From contig CM035309.1 of the NCBI GenBank assembly GCA_002900995.3, positions 3,230,389 to 3,294,388 of the forward strand: a DNA stretch of 64,000 nucleotides. The letters are read 5' to 3'. Origin of the DNA: Ganoderma boninense (lineage: Eukaryota > Basidiomycota > Agaricomycetes > Polyporales > Polyporaceae). Position 1 is the stretch's first letter. Each line of letters starts with the position of its first letter. Below are positions 10,713-22,025 of the stretch, in pieces. The position numbers and the translations under genes were made by a program. The notes under the pieces were generated by a model. The model had not been told where the DNA came from. It made no database searches and was given only the letters and a program-made list of their open reading frames with translations.

Positions 10713-10785
10713 GGTAGAAACAAGGATGAGGAAGGCCGGAGGAGGGACCAGAGGTACGACAGGACTGAAAGATGGTCTATTTAAC

Positions 10786-11683
10786 CGCCTCAGCCTCCCC
10801 CTCCTCAGGCCGTCTGCTTCCCAGGCGGAAACGTTTGCGTCTCAGCCATACCAGTAGCCGAGCAACTTTGTGACACCGTGGGGTAGCAGGTAAACCACTC
10901 TGGCCTACACCAAGGTCGGACGCGACACAACTTGAGTGGCGTATAACTGGAGCCTAGATTGAGCATGCGACATTAAGACTCGCGAATCCCGTGGCCGTCA
11001 CTCGGAACCTTGCGCACCAGAAGCCTGCTTCCAGCCTCTCCACTCTCGTCCTGGTGGCGTATCCTGCCATCTTCCGCCCGCCTGAGAATGTCAGTCCTCG
11101 AATAACGGCACCTTGAATGCTGAATGCATTCATCGCTGGCGCCACGGGAATGCGAAGACCAGGTCGTCGTGCACAGGGCATCTATCCACGCATATACATG
11201 GTCATTTATGGGATTCATCACGCACCCGACGAGCTCCTCGAGGCTGAGGCCGAATCTCACCTATTGGCCAACGAGCGTGCGGCACGTCCCCTCACGATCA
11301 GTTGTCCCGCCACCCATTTACTAGAGTAAGCCATCACCTCCGTATCCTCATGGATGAGCAGTGCGAATGCTTCTGAGATGGGAACGACGCTCTTGGGGGA
11401 GCAAAATAATATCTGGGGTTCGAAAAGATACCCCGAAAGGAATTCTTGCGTCCATTGACGTGACGTAAGAGGGTTTATCTTGCTTCTGCAGAAGCGGAGG
11501 AGGCAAAGCACGCGCCTTCACGACCGCCTTCACGTCCGCGATCTTCCGAACTCGAGCTGCTCTATATTCATATTCATATTCATATTCCTACAAGACGCGT
11601 CGTTGTCGATATGTGACCGACATCCTTGGTTCTCGTGTATCTTGAACCAACCAGTATCTTTTCCTCTTGCGTCGAAGCTTCCT
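10786..11683. other. Intergenic, no gene recognised
   Basis: Only short open frames on both strands. A run of CATATT units at about 11,565-11,587 is a small microsatellite. I see nothing else to support. Confidence 0.4.
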
Positions 11684-12587
11684 TCAGCCGCAGAACGTGA
11701 TGACCAGATTGACCTTTGTGGGGTATAGCGAAAGCGAAAACGTCAGCATACATCGACTCCAGAGCGGCCCAGTGACTCACGTTGTCCACCTGGCACGCGA
11801 CCTGGACCTGCGTGTCGTCCGGCTTGTGGAACGCGGTGGTGCACTGCTCGCTGTCGCACTGCGCGCCCACACCGTCGCAGCCGTTCTCGTAGCTGCATAG
11901 TTTTACCCCCGGTCAGCAACTTATGTTACGTAAAGGAGAAAGCAGCGAAGAAAAAGGAAGAGGAGCTCATACAAAGAGAAAATGGAGGGACTAACTGGAA
12001 TCCGGTCTTGACGTTGAACGCGAGCGGGGGGATGAGGCTGATGTCGGTCGAGGAGCCAGAGCCAGAACCGGGCGCGGTGGGGTTCACGAGCGTCGTCTCG
12101 ACGATCGTGCAGCCGTCGCCGTTCAGGCCGCAGTTCCCTGGTAGACGGGAAAACAATCGGGTCAGTCTGTGGCCCCGGAAGCGATGGTCGTGCACAGGGA
12201 GTACGCACCTGTCTGCAAATAACTATTGAATATTGTGTTAGTGATGGACGAACGAACCGGACGGCGGAGAGGAGGGGCTTACGCGATGGCAGCCTTGAAG
12301 GGCCCGTTGGAGGTGAAGTCGGCTCCCTTGGAGAGGACCTTCCCGCTCTGGACGAGCATGGGCTGGGTGCGGGGTCAGCGTGGTGCCCATCCATATCCGT
12401 GAGTGTCGTTTCAAGGCTCACGGTTCCCCGGCCGCAACTGAACCACGAACGATGAATCAGCGTGGACTCGTCATGAAAGGGAGTGAGGTACTCACCGGTT
12501 GTCGAAGTGCACGGTATGCGACTCACCGACCACGGTGCCGACGAGGGCAGCGAGGGCGACAGCAGCAGTGGCGAGAGAGAGCTGCAT
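11684..12587 (-). CDS. Secreted thaumatin-like 'glycopeptide' gene, copy 4
   Basis: ATG at 12587, TGA at 11684-11686. The signal peptide Q-L-S-L-A-T-A-A-V-A-L is followed by H-T-V-H-F-D-N-R. This member differs from most: exon 2 reads C-G-R-G-T, exon 5 has C-G-L-N-G-D-G-C with two extra residues (G-S-G-S-G-S-S), and exon 5 ends K-T-G-F before a GTTAGT donor. Exon 6 is Y-E-N-G-C-D-G-V-G and lacks the usual Y-Y or Y-F. The acceptor of the last exon is an unusual ACAAAG. The C-terminus is V-I-T-F-C-G. The cysteine set is complete. No CTATTTAA element is obvious upstream, so its promoter may have diverged. Confidence 0.78.
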
Positions 12588-13996
12588 GTTGAGTGCAAGT
12601 GAAGAGGCGCAATGATCATCCTTGCGCACCACGGCCGAGTGTATGGGATGGCGTTCGCACAGCGCATCCGATGCTCTTCGCACAAGCTGTGGTGGTGTAA
12701 GTTAGGACCGTCATCTCCGTCGTGCGGCAATCTGCACATTCTAGCACCTCCGAGTCCACCCCGATGGAGTACATTTGTGGACAACGCCGTGATGGGTGAT
12801 AGACCGCAGTGCGACACTCCGAGCGGTACTCAGAACCGGCCGCTCATATGCGAGTGACGGCGGTACTGGCCTAAAAACCAAAACCAAGGGCATCGTCAAT
12901 ACAGACCATTCCTGGAATGCTCAGCGTACCAAAGCCACCCTCTGACATCAGGCGCACGTGCGACGGCGCCATCTACAGCCATAGGTGTTTTAGCAGTTCG
13001 AGTGGTCCATCCGAGTTGACTGATGACTGTAGGTTCCACAAGGAGGATGCTTCTACCTGGAGCAGTGGACGACCGTGGCGCCGTGAGTGGGTAGCTCCTT
13101 TCTCGCATCCAAGAGGACATCAAAGAACACGCAAACGTCCTGGGTCAAAAGCTGCGTGCATGCACCAGACAGGGAGACAAGAGGGATCGCAGCTCCCTCG
13201 GGCTGCCAGTGAGTCTTGAGAGCGCTCCCAGAACCATCGGTCAAGCGCCACGCCGGAAACACCACACCGAGCCGGATAGTAGCCCTGATATATTGTCCGG
13301 TAGAGCCACGAAGCTCCTCACAAAGACGCGCAGAATCCGTTTAGTTGGAGTCGGAGTCCGGGCTTAAGTGGTGTCCATGGGCGCCGCCAGGGCCCAGAAG
13401 CAACCGGAGAACATGCCAGTAAACGACGCCCCAAACCCCCGCATAGACCCAGTCTAGTTGGCTTAGTAAGCCCTCGAAAACACATAGCGTAGATGAGGCT
13501 CAAAGAAAACAGACGGGAAGCCAGGACAGTTTACGAGAGAGGACAGGAAAGAGCCCTGCGGCTGCAGGTGCCGGTGTTGGTCGTGTCCGATGACGTGGCA
13601 TGCCGATTTTCTCCGAGAGCACCTAAGCTATTGAGGAGCGCCTATTTACCGTGCAGAAACCTTCAAGCTTCAAGCTGCGAGCTCTACCACCGAATCGCCT
13701 TCTAGGCGTCGAAGGCGAATTGTCCTAGGCCTGTGCTTTTTTGCAGCTGCACTGTGCGGCACCTAGTGCGGCCACTGAGCGGTGCGTGGGACAGCTAAAT
13801 CCCTCTCTTCGTGAGTCGGCGTAGATGTCATCTGAGCTCAGTCACCCGCGCGCGAACGGCGGTTCAAGTTGCTGTCGCAGTGTTTCCCATTTCTACTATT
13901 CCGAGATATCAACGCCTAATTTTACACGTTCCCTGTCCCTACTATGATAGCATCCCAAATTTCGATTCTGACTTGATATTCTTCCCAAGGTTCCGT
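12588..13996. other. Intergenic, no gene recognised
   Basis: The first ~100 bp upstream of copy 4 keep a weak version of the family distal block (about 12,607-12,650). The rest contains only short overlapping frames; no domain, repeat or RNA was recognised. Confidence 0.4.
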
Positions 13997-14866
13997 TCAG
14001 TCGCAGAACGTGATGGCCAAGTTGACCTGCGGGCAGAGAAACCGTCAGCACGCCCAGTTGCCCTCAAGACTCGGCACACAGCTCAGCACTCACATTGTTC
14101 GACTGGCACGCCACCTGCACGCCCGTGTCGCCCGAGCTGTGGAACGCCGTCGGGCAGCCCGAGTACGTGCAGTCCGCCCCCGCGCCGTCACACCCGCCGT
14201 AGTACCTGCGTCCGCGCCCCGAATCGCGATCGTCAGCTGTGCGAGAACGAAAGAGGAGACGAGGACAGACCCGAAGCCGGACGTGACGCTGAACGAGTGG
14301 GGCGGGATGAGGCTGATGTCGGTCGAGGAGCCCGAGCCGGGCGAGGTCGGGTTCACGAGTGTCGTCTCGATGAGCGTGCAGCCTTCGCCGTTGAAGCCGC
14401 AGCTCCCTGCTCGCCGCGGTCAGTGTTTGCGTTGGCGTCTGTGTCAGGGGACAGGGAGGAACGCACCCGTCTGCAAATAACTGGAGATGGCACAAACGGG
14501 GTGAGCTGCCGACGACTGGGAGGGGGAGGAAGCATGGAAGAGACGTACGCGATGGCTGCGGTGAGCGGGCCGTTGGAGGTGTAGTCGCCCCCCGTAGAGA
14601 GGACGGTCCCGCCGCGGATGAGAGTGGGCTGCCGATAGGTTGGGAGTCAGCGCTGTGATGGCTCGGGCCGCATCCTGGTCGTGGCTTACCGTTCCGTAAC
14701 CACAGCTGTACAGAAGGAGGGTCAGCGGGCCAAGACTCATCTTTAAAGAGTGATCGACAACATATGGTGCTCACCGGTTGTCGAAGTGCACGGTGTGCGA
14801 CTCGCCGACGACGGTGCCAACAAAGGCAGCGAGAGCAACGGCTACGGTGGCGAGCGAGAACTGCAT
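13997..14866 (-). CDS. Secreted thaumatin-like 'glycopeptide' gene, copy 5
   Basis: ATG at 14866, TGA at 13997-13999. It is a canonical member: signal peptide Q-F-S-L-A-T-V-A-V-A-L, exon 2 C-G-Y-G-T, exon 3 ending G-P-L-T-A-A-I-A, exon 4 Y-L-Q-T-G, exon 5 with D-I-S-L-I-P-P-H-S-F, exon 6 Y-Y-G-G-C-D-G-A-G-A-D-C, exon 7 V-N-L-A-I-T-F-C-D. All eight cysteines are present and splice sites are GT-AG. A TATA-like CCTATTTA lies at 14953-14960 with the GAGCTCGATGCC block between it and the ATG. It is the last array member before the transposon-rich middle of the window. Confidence 0.83.
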
Positions 14867-15189
14867 GGCCGATGCAAGCAAGTGAGGAAAACTCTGCACA
14901 GGCTGAGGAGTTGTCGAGCGAGCTCGATGCCCCTTCCAGCCCTCCAATGCAGCCTATTTATCCTCTCCCCATCTAGCATCTGCCAGGACAGAAATAGGCC
15001 CATGTCGGGAGAGGTGGCCGTGAAAGCATTCGGCACGGCGGCGGCCACGCACGACGATCATTCTCGCGTCCTTGAGGGCCAGCAGCTACACGGCGCGAGC
15101 ACAAGGGCAGCTGTCTACAAATCGCATAGGCCATCAGCACGATTGGACACCGAATATCATATCACGACTCTTACGTATGGCGTGCCCCG

Positions 15190-16119
15190 TTTCGAGCACC
15201 TCCGAGCCCCGTCCCGGCGTCGTCTTCCCGGGGGTGGGCCCCCCGCCCGTGCTTTTTTTAAACTGCCCGTGGGGAATATAGACGGGATCTTGGGAGACTC
15301 CTCAAGACACGGGCTTGCCCCGCAGTCGCTCTCGTCGCCGGGGCCCCTACGTGGAGGGACGGGCCCCCGGCTCGTGAATGCGAGGACAAAATCAATCCCA
15401 ACTACCGCAGAACACCGCTAGAAAACCCAGGGAGAAGAGAAAACCTTCAATCCACCCTTACTGCAGCCTCGTCATGCGCGCTAGGCGAAAGCAGGGATAC
15501 CCCTTTTCGTCCATGTGTCGCAACCCCGACGTCAGAGAAAGGGTTGAATGATCCTCGGGGCCCCAGAGAAAATCACAGGCTTGCCTAGTTGGGGGCAGCA
15601 AATATAGAACTCAACAACTCCCCCACTGCACTGGCAGTGGGCCAATTTTAATAAAAAGGGAGCTCCGAGATCCGAAGACACTCACCTTTCACGCGTGCAT
15701 CCGGACATACGTTCCACATAGTTCTAAGGGCCATCTTATGTCAGAAAGAGGGCCAGTAGACCAGCTGGCCTTTTGGTTTTTTTCGTGGAATTTCCCGACC
15801 AAATTACCTTCCCCGTGGGCGTCAGACCGGACAACCAAGATCTTTAACTGTAGGATATGAGAAAGCAGGAGTATTCGTCACTTTACGGGAAAATGTCGAT
15901 TAATTTTGCGGGATTCAGCAGCCCCATTGAGTGCTAAAATGTGGCAGACGGGGTTCGTTTTAGTTGCGACGATGGGGTTTTTTGAGGGGTTGAAGGCAGG
16001 CAAGCGTAGCCACTGGTCAAGCGGGAAACCGGTTTCATCCGACACCTGACCCGGGTAAGCAGTTTCCTCGCCCGCACGCGCATGTCGTCCTCTGCTGGGG
16101 CTGGGGTTAGCTGAGCTAT
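15190..16119. other. Low-quality sequence left of the gap
   Basis: Runs of C, G, A and T become long and frequent, and no reading frame or family is recognisable. The transition from normal sequence upstream of copy 5 occurs at about 15,190-15,250. It probably represents unpolished reads rather than biology. Confidence 0.6.
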
Positions 16120-16219
16120 NNNNNNNNNNNNNNNNNNNNNNNNNNNNNNNNNNNNNNNNNNNNNNNNNNNNNNNNNNNNNNNNNNNNNNNNNNNNNNNNN
16201 NNNNNNNNNNNNNNNNNNN
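16120..16219. other. Assembly gap of 100 N
   Basis: Exactly 100 undetermined bases, the usual placeholder for a gap of unknown length. The real distance between its flanks is unknown. Confidence 0.99.
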
Positions 16220-16655
16220 ACCGTCCTCGAGTAAGATAGTTCTTTAATGTTGGTACTTAGTTTTATTTTAAATTTCCCCCCCGCCCTCTCTTCACACAAC
16301 TTTGATCGCAAACACTCCCCCTCGGGCAGTGTTCCCTTTGACACATAGTGGAAAAATGGCACTTTCCCCGGCCTCTTTGGCCCCTCCCAGGTTTCCTCTT
16401 CGCCGGCTGTTCCCCAGGTCATCTCTTTGGCGGCCCGGGTAAAACAGTTTCTCTTTGGCCCAATCAGGGCCCTTTCCCCCCTTTGGGCCCAAGGCCCCTG
16501 GTTGGCCTTCAATGTTTTTTGTTGCCAAAACCTTATAATTGTGGTTCCCAAAATCTCGCCGATGCCATGCCTGATCTTCTGTAAGTCTTTGGCTGGCCGC
16601 AAGTGGTGGTTTGTTCTTCTTGGGCGATCATACCCGCATTGATTAATGGCTGACA

Positions 16656-16930
16656 TGATCAGAGGTCAATGGGAGGAGGAGAAATTGACAACTCTTGTCG
16701 AAGGCAAGGGCGCAGGCCGCACACAGGATCACACTGCACTATGTGTGACAGTGCAGATGTGACGGGGCGGCATATATAAGCCTGCCCAAACAGCTTGTGT
16801 CCGCCAATCACACCGTCAGGATCTACAGCTTCTACACCACCTCTTGTATTCTACGCCCAGCATTATCTTTCAACCAATAGGTTCCTCTAGGCCACACTCA
16901 CGTTAAGGTTTACAATTATGTCAACTTTTT
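16656..16930 (+). promoter_or_regulatory. Clean promoter-like island between two low-quality blocks
   Basis: Bases 16,560-16,930 lack the homopolymer distortion of their surroundings. CATATATAAG at about 16,771-16,780 is a good TATA box. It is followed by pyrimidine-rich sequence and an ATG at 16,918 (M-S-T-F-S-T-G-A-E-G). A minus-strand ATG lies at 16,656. It could be a gene promoter or the regulatory part of a retroelement LTR; the coding part cannot be read through the distorted sequence. Confidence 0.35.
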
Positions 16931-19900
16931 CAACAGGTGCTGAGGGGTTTCACCCCGGGGCCCAAATTCCTTTTGTTGGGGTACTCTCCCTCAGCCTTTC
17001 CCTTTCCCCCTTTAACCAGCCAAAATCCCAGGAAACTTCCCGGGTGGTTCCCTCGAGGGCCCCGCGGGCCCTTTTTTGGCGGGGCAAAACCCCCTTCCCC
17101 CGGCCCTCGCGCGCGAAACCCCCCTTCAGCCCGTCCCCGCGAACACCCACTTAAAAGCCCGTCGCCCCCCAGCCCCCCCCCAAAAAGGGCTTTTTGCGAG
17201 CGCCGCAGGCCGGGGCGCGCAAACCCCCTTCAGCCCGCCCCGCCGTGGCCGGCGAAGCCCCTTTTCAAGGCCCAATTGGCCGAGCGCCCCCAGGCCATTT
17301 TTTCCTTTTGACCACCCCCCAACCGTGGCCCTGAGCTCCCCCTTTTCCCTTCCCCAAACCTCAACTTTTTCCAGCTTTTAACCCCCCCCCGCCTCCAAGG
17401 GGCCCCCGGACCCCGACCCCTGAATCCATATTGGGGCACGCCGGAAACATTGCCACCCCCGCGAGGCCCGGTTTGACCCAACTCCCCAACGGGCCGGGCA
17501 GGGAAGGGGCTTATCCCCCACCCTTGTTCGGCCCCAGCCATCCGTTCAAGACCGGGGCTCATCTAAATCAATAGGGGCAAAGTCGGGATGTGCAGCCCCT
17601 TCCGTAGAACCCATTTCTTCTGCTTCTGGGTACCTTTTGGTTCGGTCCACACCTCCATTCACAAACCAACTGAGGACTTTCTCATTTCTTGAAAGGGGGC
17701 CAATCCCTACCCTCCCTTCCGTTTCCCAGGCCCCCATTTCCATTTCTCCCTCCCAAAAATATTTCTTTCCCCTTGGCCCGAACCCCCGGCCGGGTTGAAC
17801 GAAAAGCACCGAAAGCCCAGCCCCTTTCTTGAAACCGGCCAGAAAGACGAACCCTTCCCAACCCCCTCACTTCCTGTCCCCAGCCGAAACCTTGCCCCTT
17901 TTGGGAGGGGCCTAAATTTAAATAAATTTGCCCTTTCAAGGCCCAAAATTTTTGCGGACCCCTGCGCCATCACCGACCATCCCTTTTGGGCAATCCGCTT
18001 AACGGCTCCTAAAATTTTTTCCCCGGAGCGCAACCCAAAGGTTTCTTTCCCTGAGGGGGGGATATTATAAGGGCTTTCCGCATTTCTTTCCTAGATGTTT
18101 TCCTGGGACGGGGATTATTTTAAAGATTTTGTAACCTATTCTTGAAATGTCCGCATACAAAAGGGTACAACTTTTTTTTGAGGGCCCGATAATCGGAGGC
18201 ATTTCCAGTCGAGTCGTGCCATCGTAACTTGGGTTTCTCTCTCTTTGGGTATTTGTCGGGAAAAACCCTTTTACTTTAACAGCGCATTCCCGGGGTTTGA
18301 TAGCCCGATATCCCCCTTTAAGCCAGACGTTATTCTGCTCCCCCTTTTTTAAAAAACCTTCCCTCATCGTCGATGCGGAGCTCTGGAAAAAGCTGTAAGG
18401 GTTGCAGTGGATCGCCATTTTTTTTCGTCCCGATTTCTTGTGTTTGCATTCCAATGGAAGACGTCCATTTGGGAAAAGGGCCCGGGATCTTGGTGCAAAA
18501 GTCCCGCCACTCGCCTGGGAAGGGCTTTTTTAAAACAGCCCCGCCTTGTCTTTGGTTTTAAAGGTGGAAATGGGGGGGTTTAAACTCGGGAAAGGGGGTA
18601 TGTTAGGAGAACTCTAAAAAAATCTTGTTTGACCTTGAAAAATTCACTGTGTTTCCACGAACGTTAGACCACACCGGTACTTGTGGGGTCGTCTCTAAAA
18701 CCAAAGAAAGTTGACGCTGACAATATACGCTTGGGACGAATGAGATTCTTCGTTGTGTTGTCCGCCGCCGCCCGAACATTGCACGGCAGGCTCCCGAATG
18801 TTGCTGCAGGTCTGTCAGGGCAGGGAGCAGGGGCAGGATTGGGGCCCTAGAGTCCCCAAAAAAGGTCCCCCATGCGCCCTGCGGCGCCGGGCCCCCTTTG
18901 GGGGCCCGGGTTACTTTGGGCGGGTGCGGGTTTGGTTGGCCCGGGGCCCGCCTCCCGCCGGGGTCCTACCTCAAGCCGGGGGGGCCTTTGAGGTCCTCAA
19001 TCACGGTGGCCCAAATTTTTCTTCTCATGAATTTGGGTAAAGGTTCTTTTGCTGCATTTTAAATGGGGGCGCGCCCCAATGTGACAACTTTTACAATTTA
19101 AAAGCTGACCCCCGGTGACAAACGCCCTTTTTTGTAGCCAAGGGCCAAGCGGACACGGTGGAAAAGGGGGGCAGATTTGGCGGGGCAAGGGCAGGATGTC
19201 CTGTCGAAGTGCCCCTGAACATGGGAAAGGGGCCCGCATGGGGGCTCTTCCCCCGGGGGGCAAGTGGTGTAGGTTTTGGAGGACGTTCGGGCTCCCTTTG
19301 GGAAAACCCCGGCCACCTTCCGCCGGAAACCAACCCCACTCAAAAGTGGACACCATTTTTGCGGGGTTCTTGGGGATATGTCTCGGGCGCCCTCGGGCTT
19401 TAAAACCCCACCGCCCCCTAAAACCTAACACTGCGACCCGTAATTTTTATAGAAAGGACGAAACCTCGGGGTTTGGGAAAAAAAAGTATGCGACCAGGGG
19501 TGCAGGTTGGGACCCCCATTGGTTTTATTTAAAAGGACCCGGTGTTCAGTCCGGGGTGTTTTTTCCCCTAAACCCCGACCGGGGTTGGGAAAAAAACCCC
19601 AATTGGGGGGTCACCATTGAGGTGGCTCGCTCTGCCAGGCTAAAAGATTTTTTTGCCGCGTGGGGGGACTAGGGTTTTTTGGGGTGCCCCTTCTTGGCAC
19701 GTTTTTTGGACGGCGCACCTCATGCCGGCCCCTTTTTTTGTCCCGGTCTCTTAGCGGGGACTTCAGGGGGCTCCCCCAAAATTTTTGGGGAAAAGGGCGC
19801 GTGACTTGCGATAGGCCCATGGGAACATCTTTATGCGGTCCATCGCACCCGGGGCTCGGTGGGGGGGGGGGCAGCTGGTGGCAGGCAGCCCGGACCCCGT

Positions 19901-20340
19901 ATCCATTTGGGAAGCGGATTCCGTGGGGCCAAGAAGCCCCACCCCAATTTTGGCTCCTTTTTTAGCGTGCCGGATTTTAGATGCCGGGGCCCATCTCCAT
20001 AAAGACAACGCAAAAACCCCTAAAAGGAAATTACGCGCCCCCGTACCCTTTTTAGGCAAAAGCGCTTCTAGTAAACCTGGGGCTTTGGCAAAAAACTGCG
20101 CCAATGGAGTGCCCGTTGGGGAGCCCGCACCCGCTGGTTTGGGTAAAAAACGCCTTCTCCCTTTTCCACTATGGGGGAAACCTAAAGGGAAACGAACTTG
20201 CGACGATTTTTAAATTATACAAAATTACGAACCGTCCGGCTTGTTACCCAAACCCGGTGCGGCAGCCGGGACCCAAGTGGGGGTTTGGTAAAATGTTCCC
20301 CAACCCCCTGCACCCCCCCCCAGCAGAGAAATAGACCAGG
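16930..20340. other. Homopolymer-distorted, probably unpolished sequence
   Basis: About 3.4 kb (plus 16,219-16,560) shows G, C, A and T runs of 5-10 bases every few positions and no sustained reading frame. Its right part, about 20,041-20,300, is a distorted copy of 20,380-20,650: both contain GAGCCCGCA, then CCACTATG, then GAACTTGCGA, then a conserved GAACC/CGTCC string. The block is therefore best read as error-rich sequence of a KDZ transposon region placed next to a corrected version of itself. Confidence 0.65.
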
Positions 20341-20379
20341 AAGGCTGGCTAATGGATGCTGGAACCGTTTGTCCCCGAA

Positions 20380-21965
20380 ACCCGGGAGGCCACAAAGGAG
20401 CGGAGGAATTGGTGTTTGAACCCCGGGCTTTATGGTCCTACTTACGGATGGCTCGTGCGAGCCCGCATCGCTGCTGTAAACCGATCCTTCTGCTCTTCCA
20501 CTATGAGGGACCTCAAGAACGAACTTGCGAGCGATAGAATCTTTCAATAACGAAAGGATAACGAACCCGTCCAGACGTGTTCAGCTCGGAGCTGGTATTG
20601 CGGGAGGCAAGCGCCGCGACTCGCAGAGTTGGGACAGGGAATGGTGATAAATGTGTGCTGCATTCGTGGCAGAGGTCCATGCAAAGAGCGAGGGGAATTG
20701 AACAGCTCGAGGAACCCGACGGTCAATGTACTTGTGCTCGGCAACTTGGATGGCCTCGGGGGATTACCGGGGTAGTACGTCCGCACCTGGATCGGGGCCC
20801 GAACATAGTATTCGGGTAGTAATTGGGTGTTGCACCCTTTGCAGTATGTTACAATCTTGAGCTCAAAACATCTGTGAAGGTCAGGACGTACCGTAGCAAT
20901 AGAGGGTGCCGGCGAGGGGCATCGCAAACTCCCTTGTCGAGAGTGAACAGAGTAACCTTGGTCGGAGGCTCCTTACGGCGACGGAGAAGTTGCCATCGGT
21001 CGCAATGTATATTGCTGCATCGCTGCATGGGGGGATATAGCATACATGGGGCTACTACACATTGATACCGGGTTGCAGCTGAAGCAAGGAAGAAAAACAT
21101 ACCAAACCGCGGGTCCGCAGTCTCTGGTTCCTGAAGACACGGATCCTCCTGTAGGACCTCGACTCCCCGCATCCTAAGGCTGAACGTAGGTCAATGATTT
21201 ATACAGGTTGACCTGGCTTGAACCTGTATATAAACCTGTAGGTTGTGACCTGTAGGTTGTAGGTACCTGTGCTATGAATCAGATATGAATCAGAATCAGC
21301 CATCTTGGAAAAAGTGATTTGGATTTGTAGGTTTAAATCTAGGTCACCTACAGGTTGATTCACATTTCAATAGCTAAAAATAGTATATATTGAGGGTTTT
21401 GGTAGGTAATATGTCTTTATATAGCTTAATTCTGTATCTATAAGCATGTGTTAGGCATAGATAATGCTAATAACACTCAATACCAACCTATAACCTTGAA
21501 TAGAAGCTCTAAGACTACTATATTTGGTATTTAAATCAAATCAATGATTTGACCTGTGATTTACAGGTTTACAACCTATAGGTTGTAGGTCAAAAGTTGA
21601 TTTGATTCATACAGATCCCAATCAGACCTCTGAAAGTGACCAAACCTACAGGTTCAGATCCCAATCACCTACAGGTCGACCTACGTTCAGCCTTACCGCA
21701 TCCACACTTCTACTCCGAGAACCCTCCACAGAGCCTGGGTGTCTTCAATGTTGAGTCCCAGTTGGGCAGCGAGGTATGTGGCAATGTTGTCGGGGAGATC
21801 GCGGGGCACGTCCTTCGGATCAAAGGCAGGAAGCTGAGAATGAAGGATATCGGGCTTGAGCGTGGTCGCCAGATGGATAAAACGAGTAGCAGTAGAGATG
21901 TCTATGTTGTCCGCAAGTCCTGGCTCTCCCTGTAGGAGACTGAGGAGCTGCGAAAACGAGAACAT
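20380..21965 (-). pseudogene. KDZ-transposon gene (CxC5/CxC6 N-terminal part), interrupted
   Basis: Reading down from ATG 21965, the protein starts M-F-S-F-S-Q-L-L and contains L-K-P-D-I-L. It matches my memory of the CxC5-like cysteine-cluster domain attached to KDZ (Kyakuja-Dileera-Zisupton) transposases of basidiomycetes. After a 521-bp insertion the frame resumes with C-S-N-I-H-C-D-R-W and T-L-F-T-L. A further exon has C-K-G-C-N-T-Q and R-T-Y-Y-P-G, then G-F-V-I-L-S-L-L. At least two frame changes occur (around 20,740 and 20,500). The KDZ catalytic core should lie downstream, inside the distorted block, and cannot be read. The frame changes may be real decay or sequence errors. Confidence 0.6.
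21175..21695. mobile_element. hAT-type MITE inserted in the KDZ-associated gene
   Basis: Perfect 18-bp terminal inverted repeats, TAAGGCTGAACGTAGGTC at 21175-21192 and its complement at 21678-21695, are flanked by an 8-bp direct repeat CCGCATCC (21167-21174 and 21696-21703). An 8-bp duplication and a TIR fitting Y-A-R-N-G are hallmarks of hAT elements. The 521-bp body is AT-rich, has no coding capacity and is full of subterminal ACCTGTAGGTTGTAGGT-type repeats in both orientations, as expected for transposase binding sites. Confidence 0.88.
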
Positions 21966-22025
21966 GTTGGCCGAGAGAGGATACGACGGAACGCGAATGG
22001 AGGTGTGGGGGCCAGTGGCGTTCAA

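Larger units (their letters stand above)
1235..10785. repeat. Segmental duplication, segment A
   Basis: From about 1235 to at least 10,550 the sequence matches 54,738-64,000 in the same orientation and gene order: copy 1, F-box gene, F-box remnant, copy 2, spacer, copy 3. Homology is first recognisable around the shared AAGGTCGACTG string; flanking sequence to its left does not match. Coding parts look about 95% identical, and introns carry small indels. The right limit cannot be seen because segment B runs off the window. Confidence 0.9.

Noticed and set aside
17230..17562. Several 80-125-codon frames with Pro/Gly/Arg-rich translations in 16.9-20.3 kb
   Set aside because: By-products of homopolymer runs in unreliable sequence; translations show no motif.
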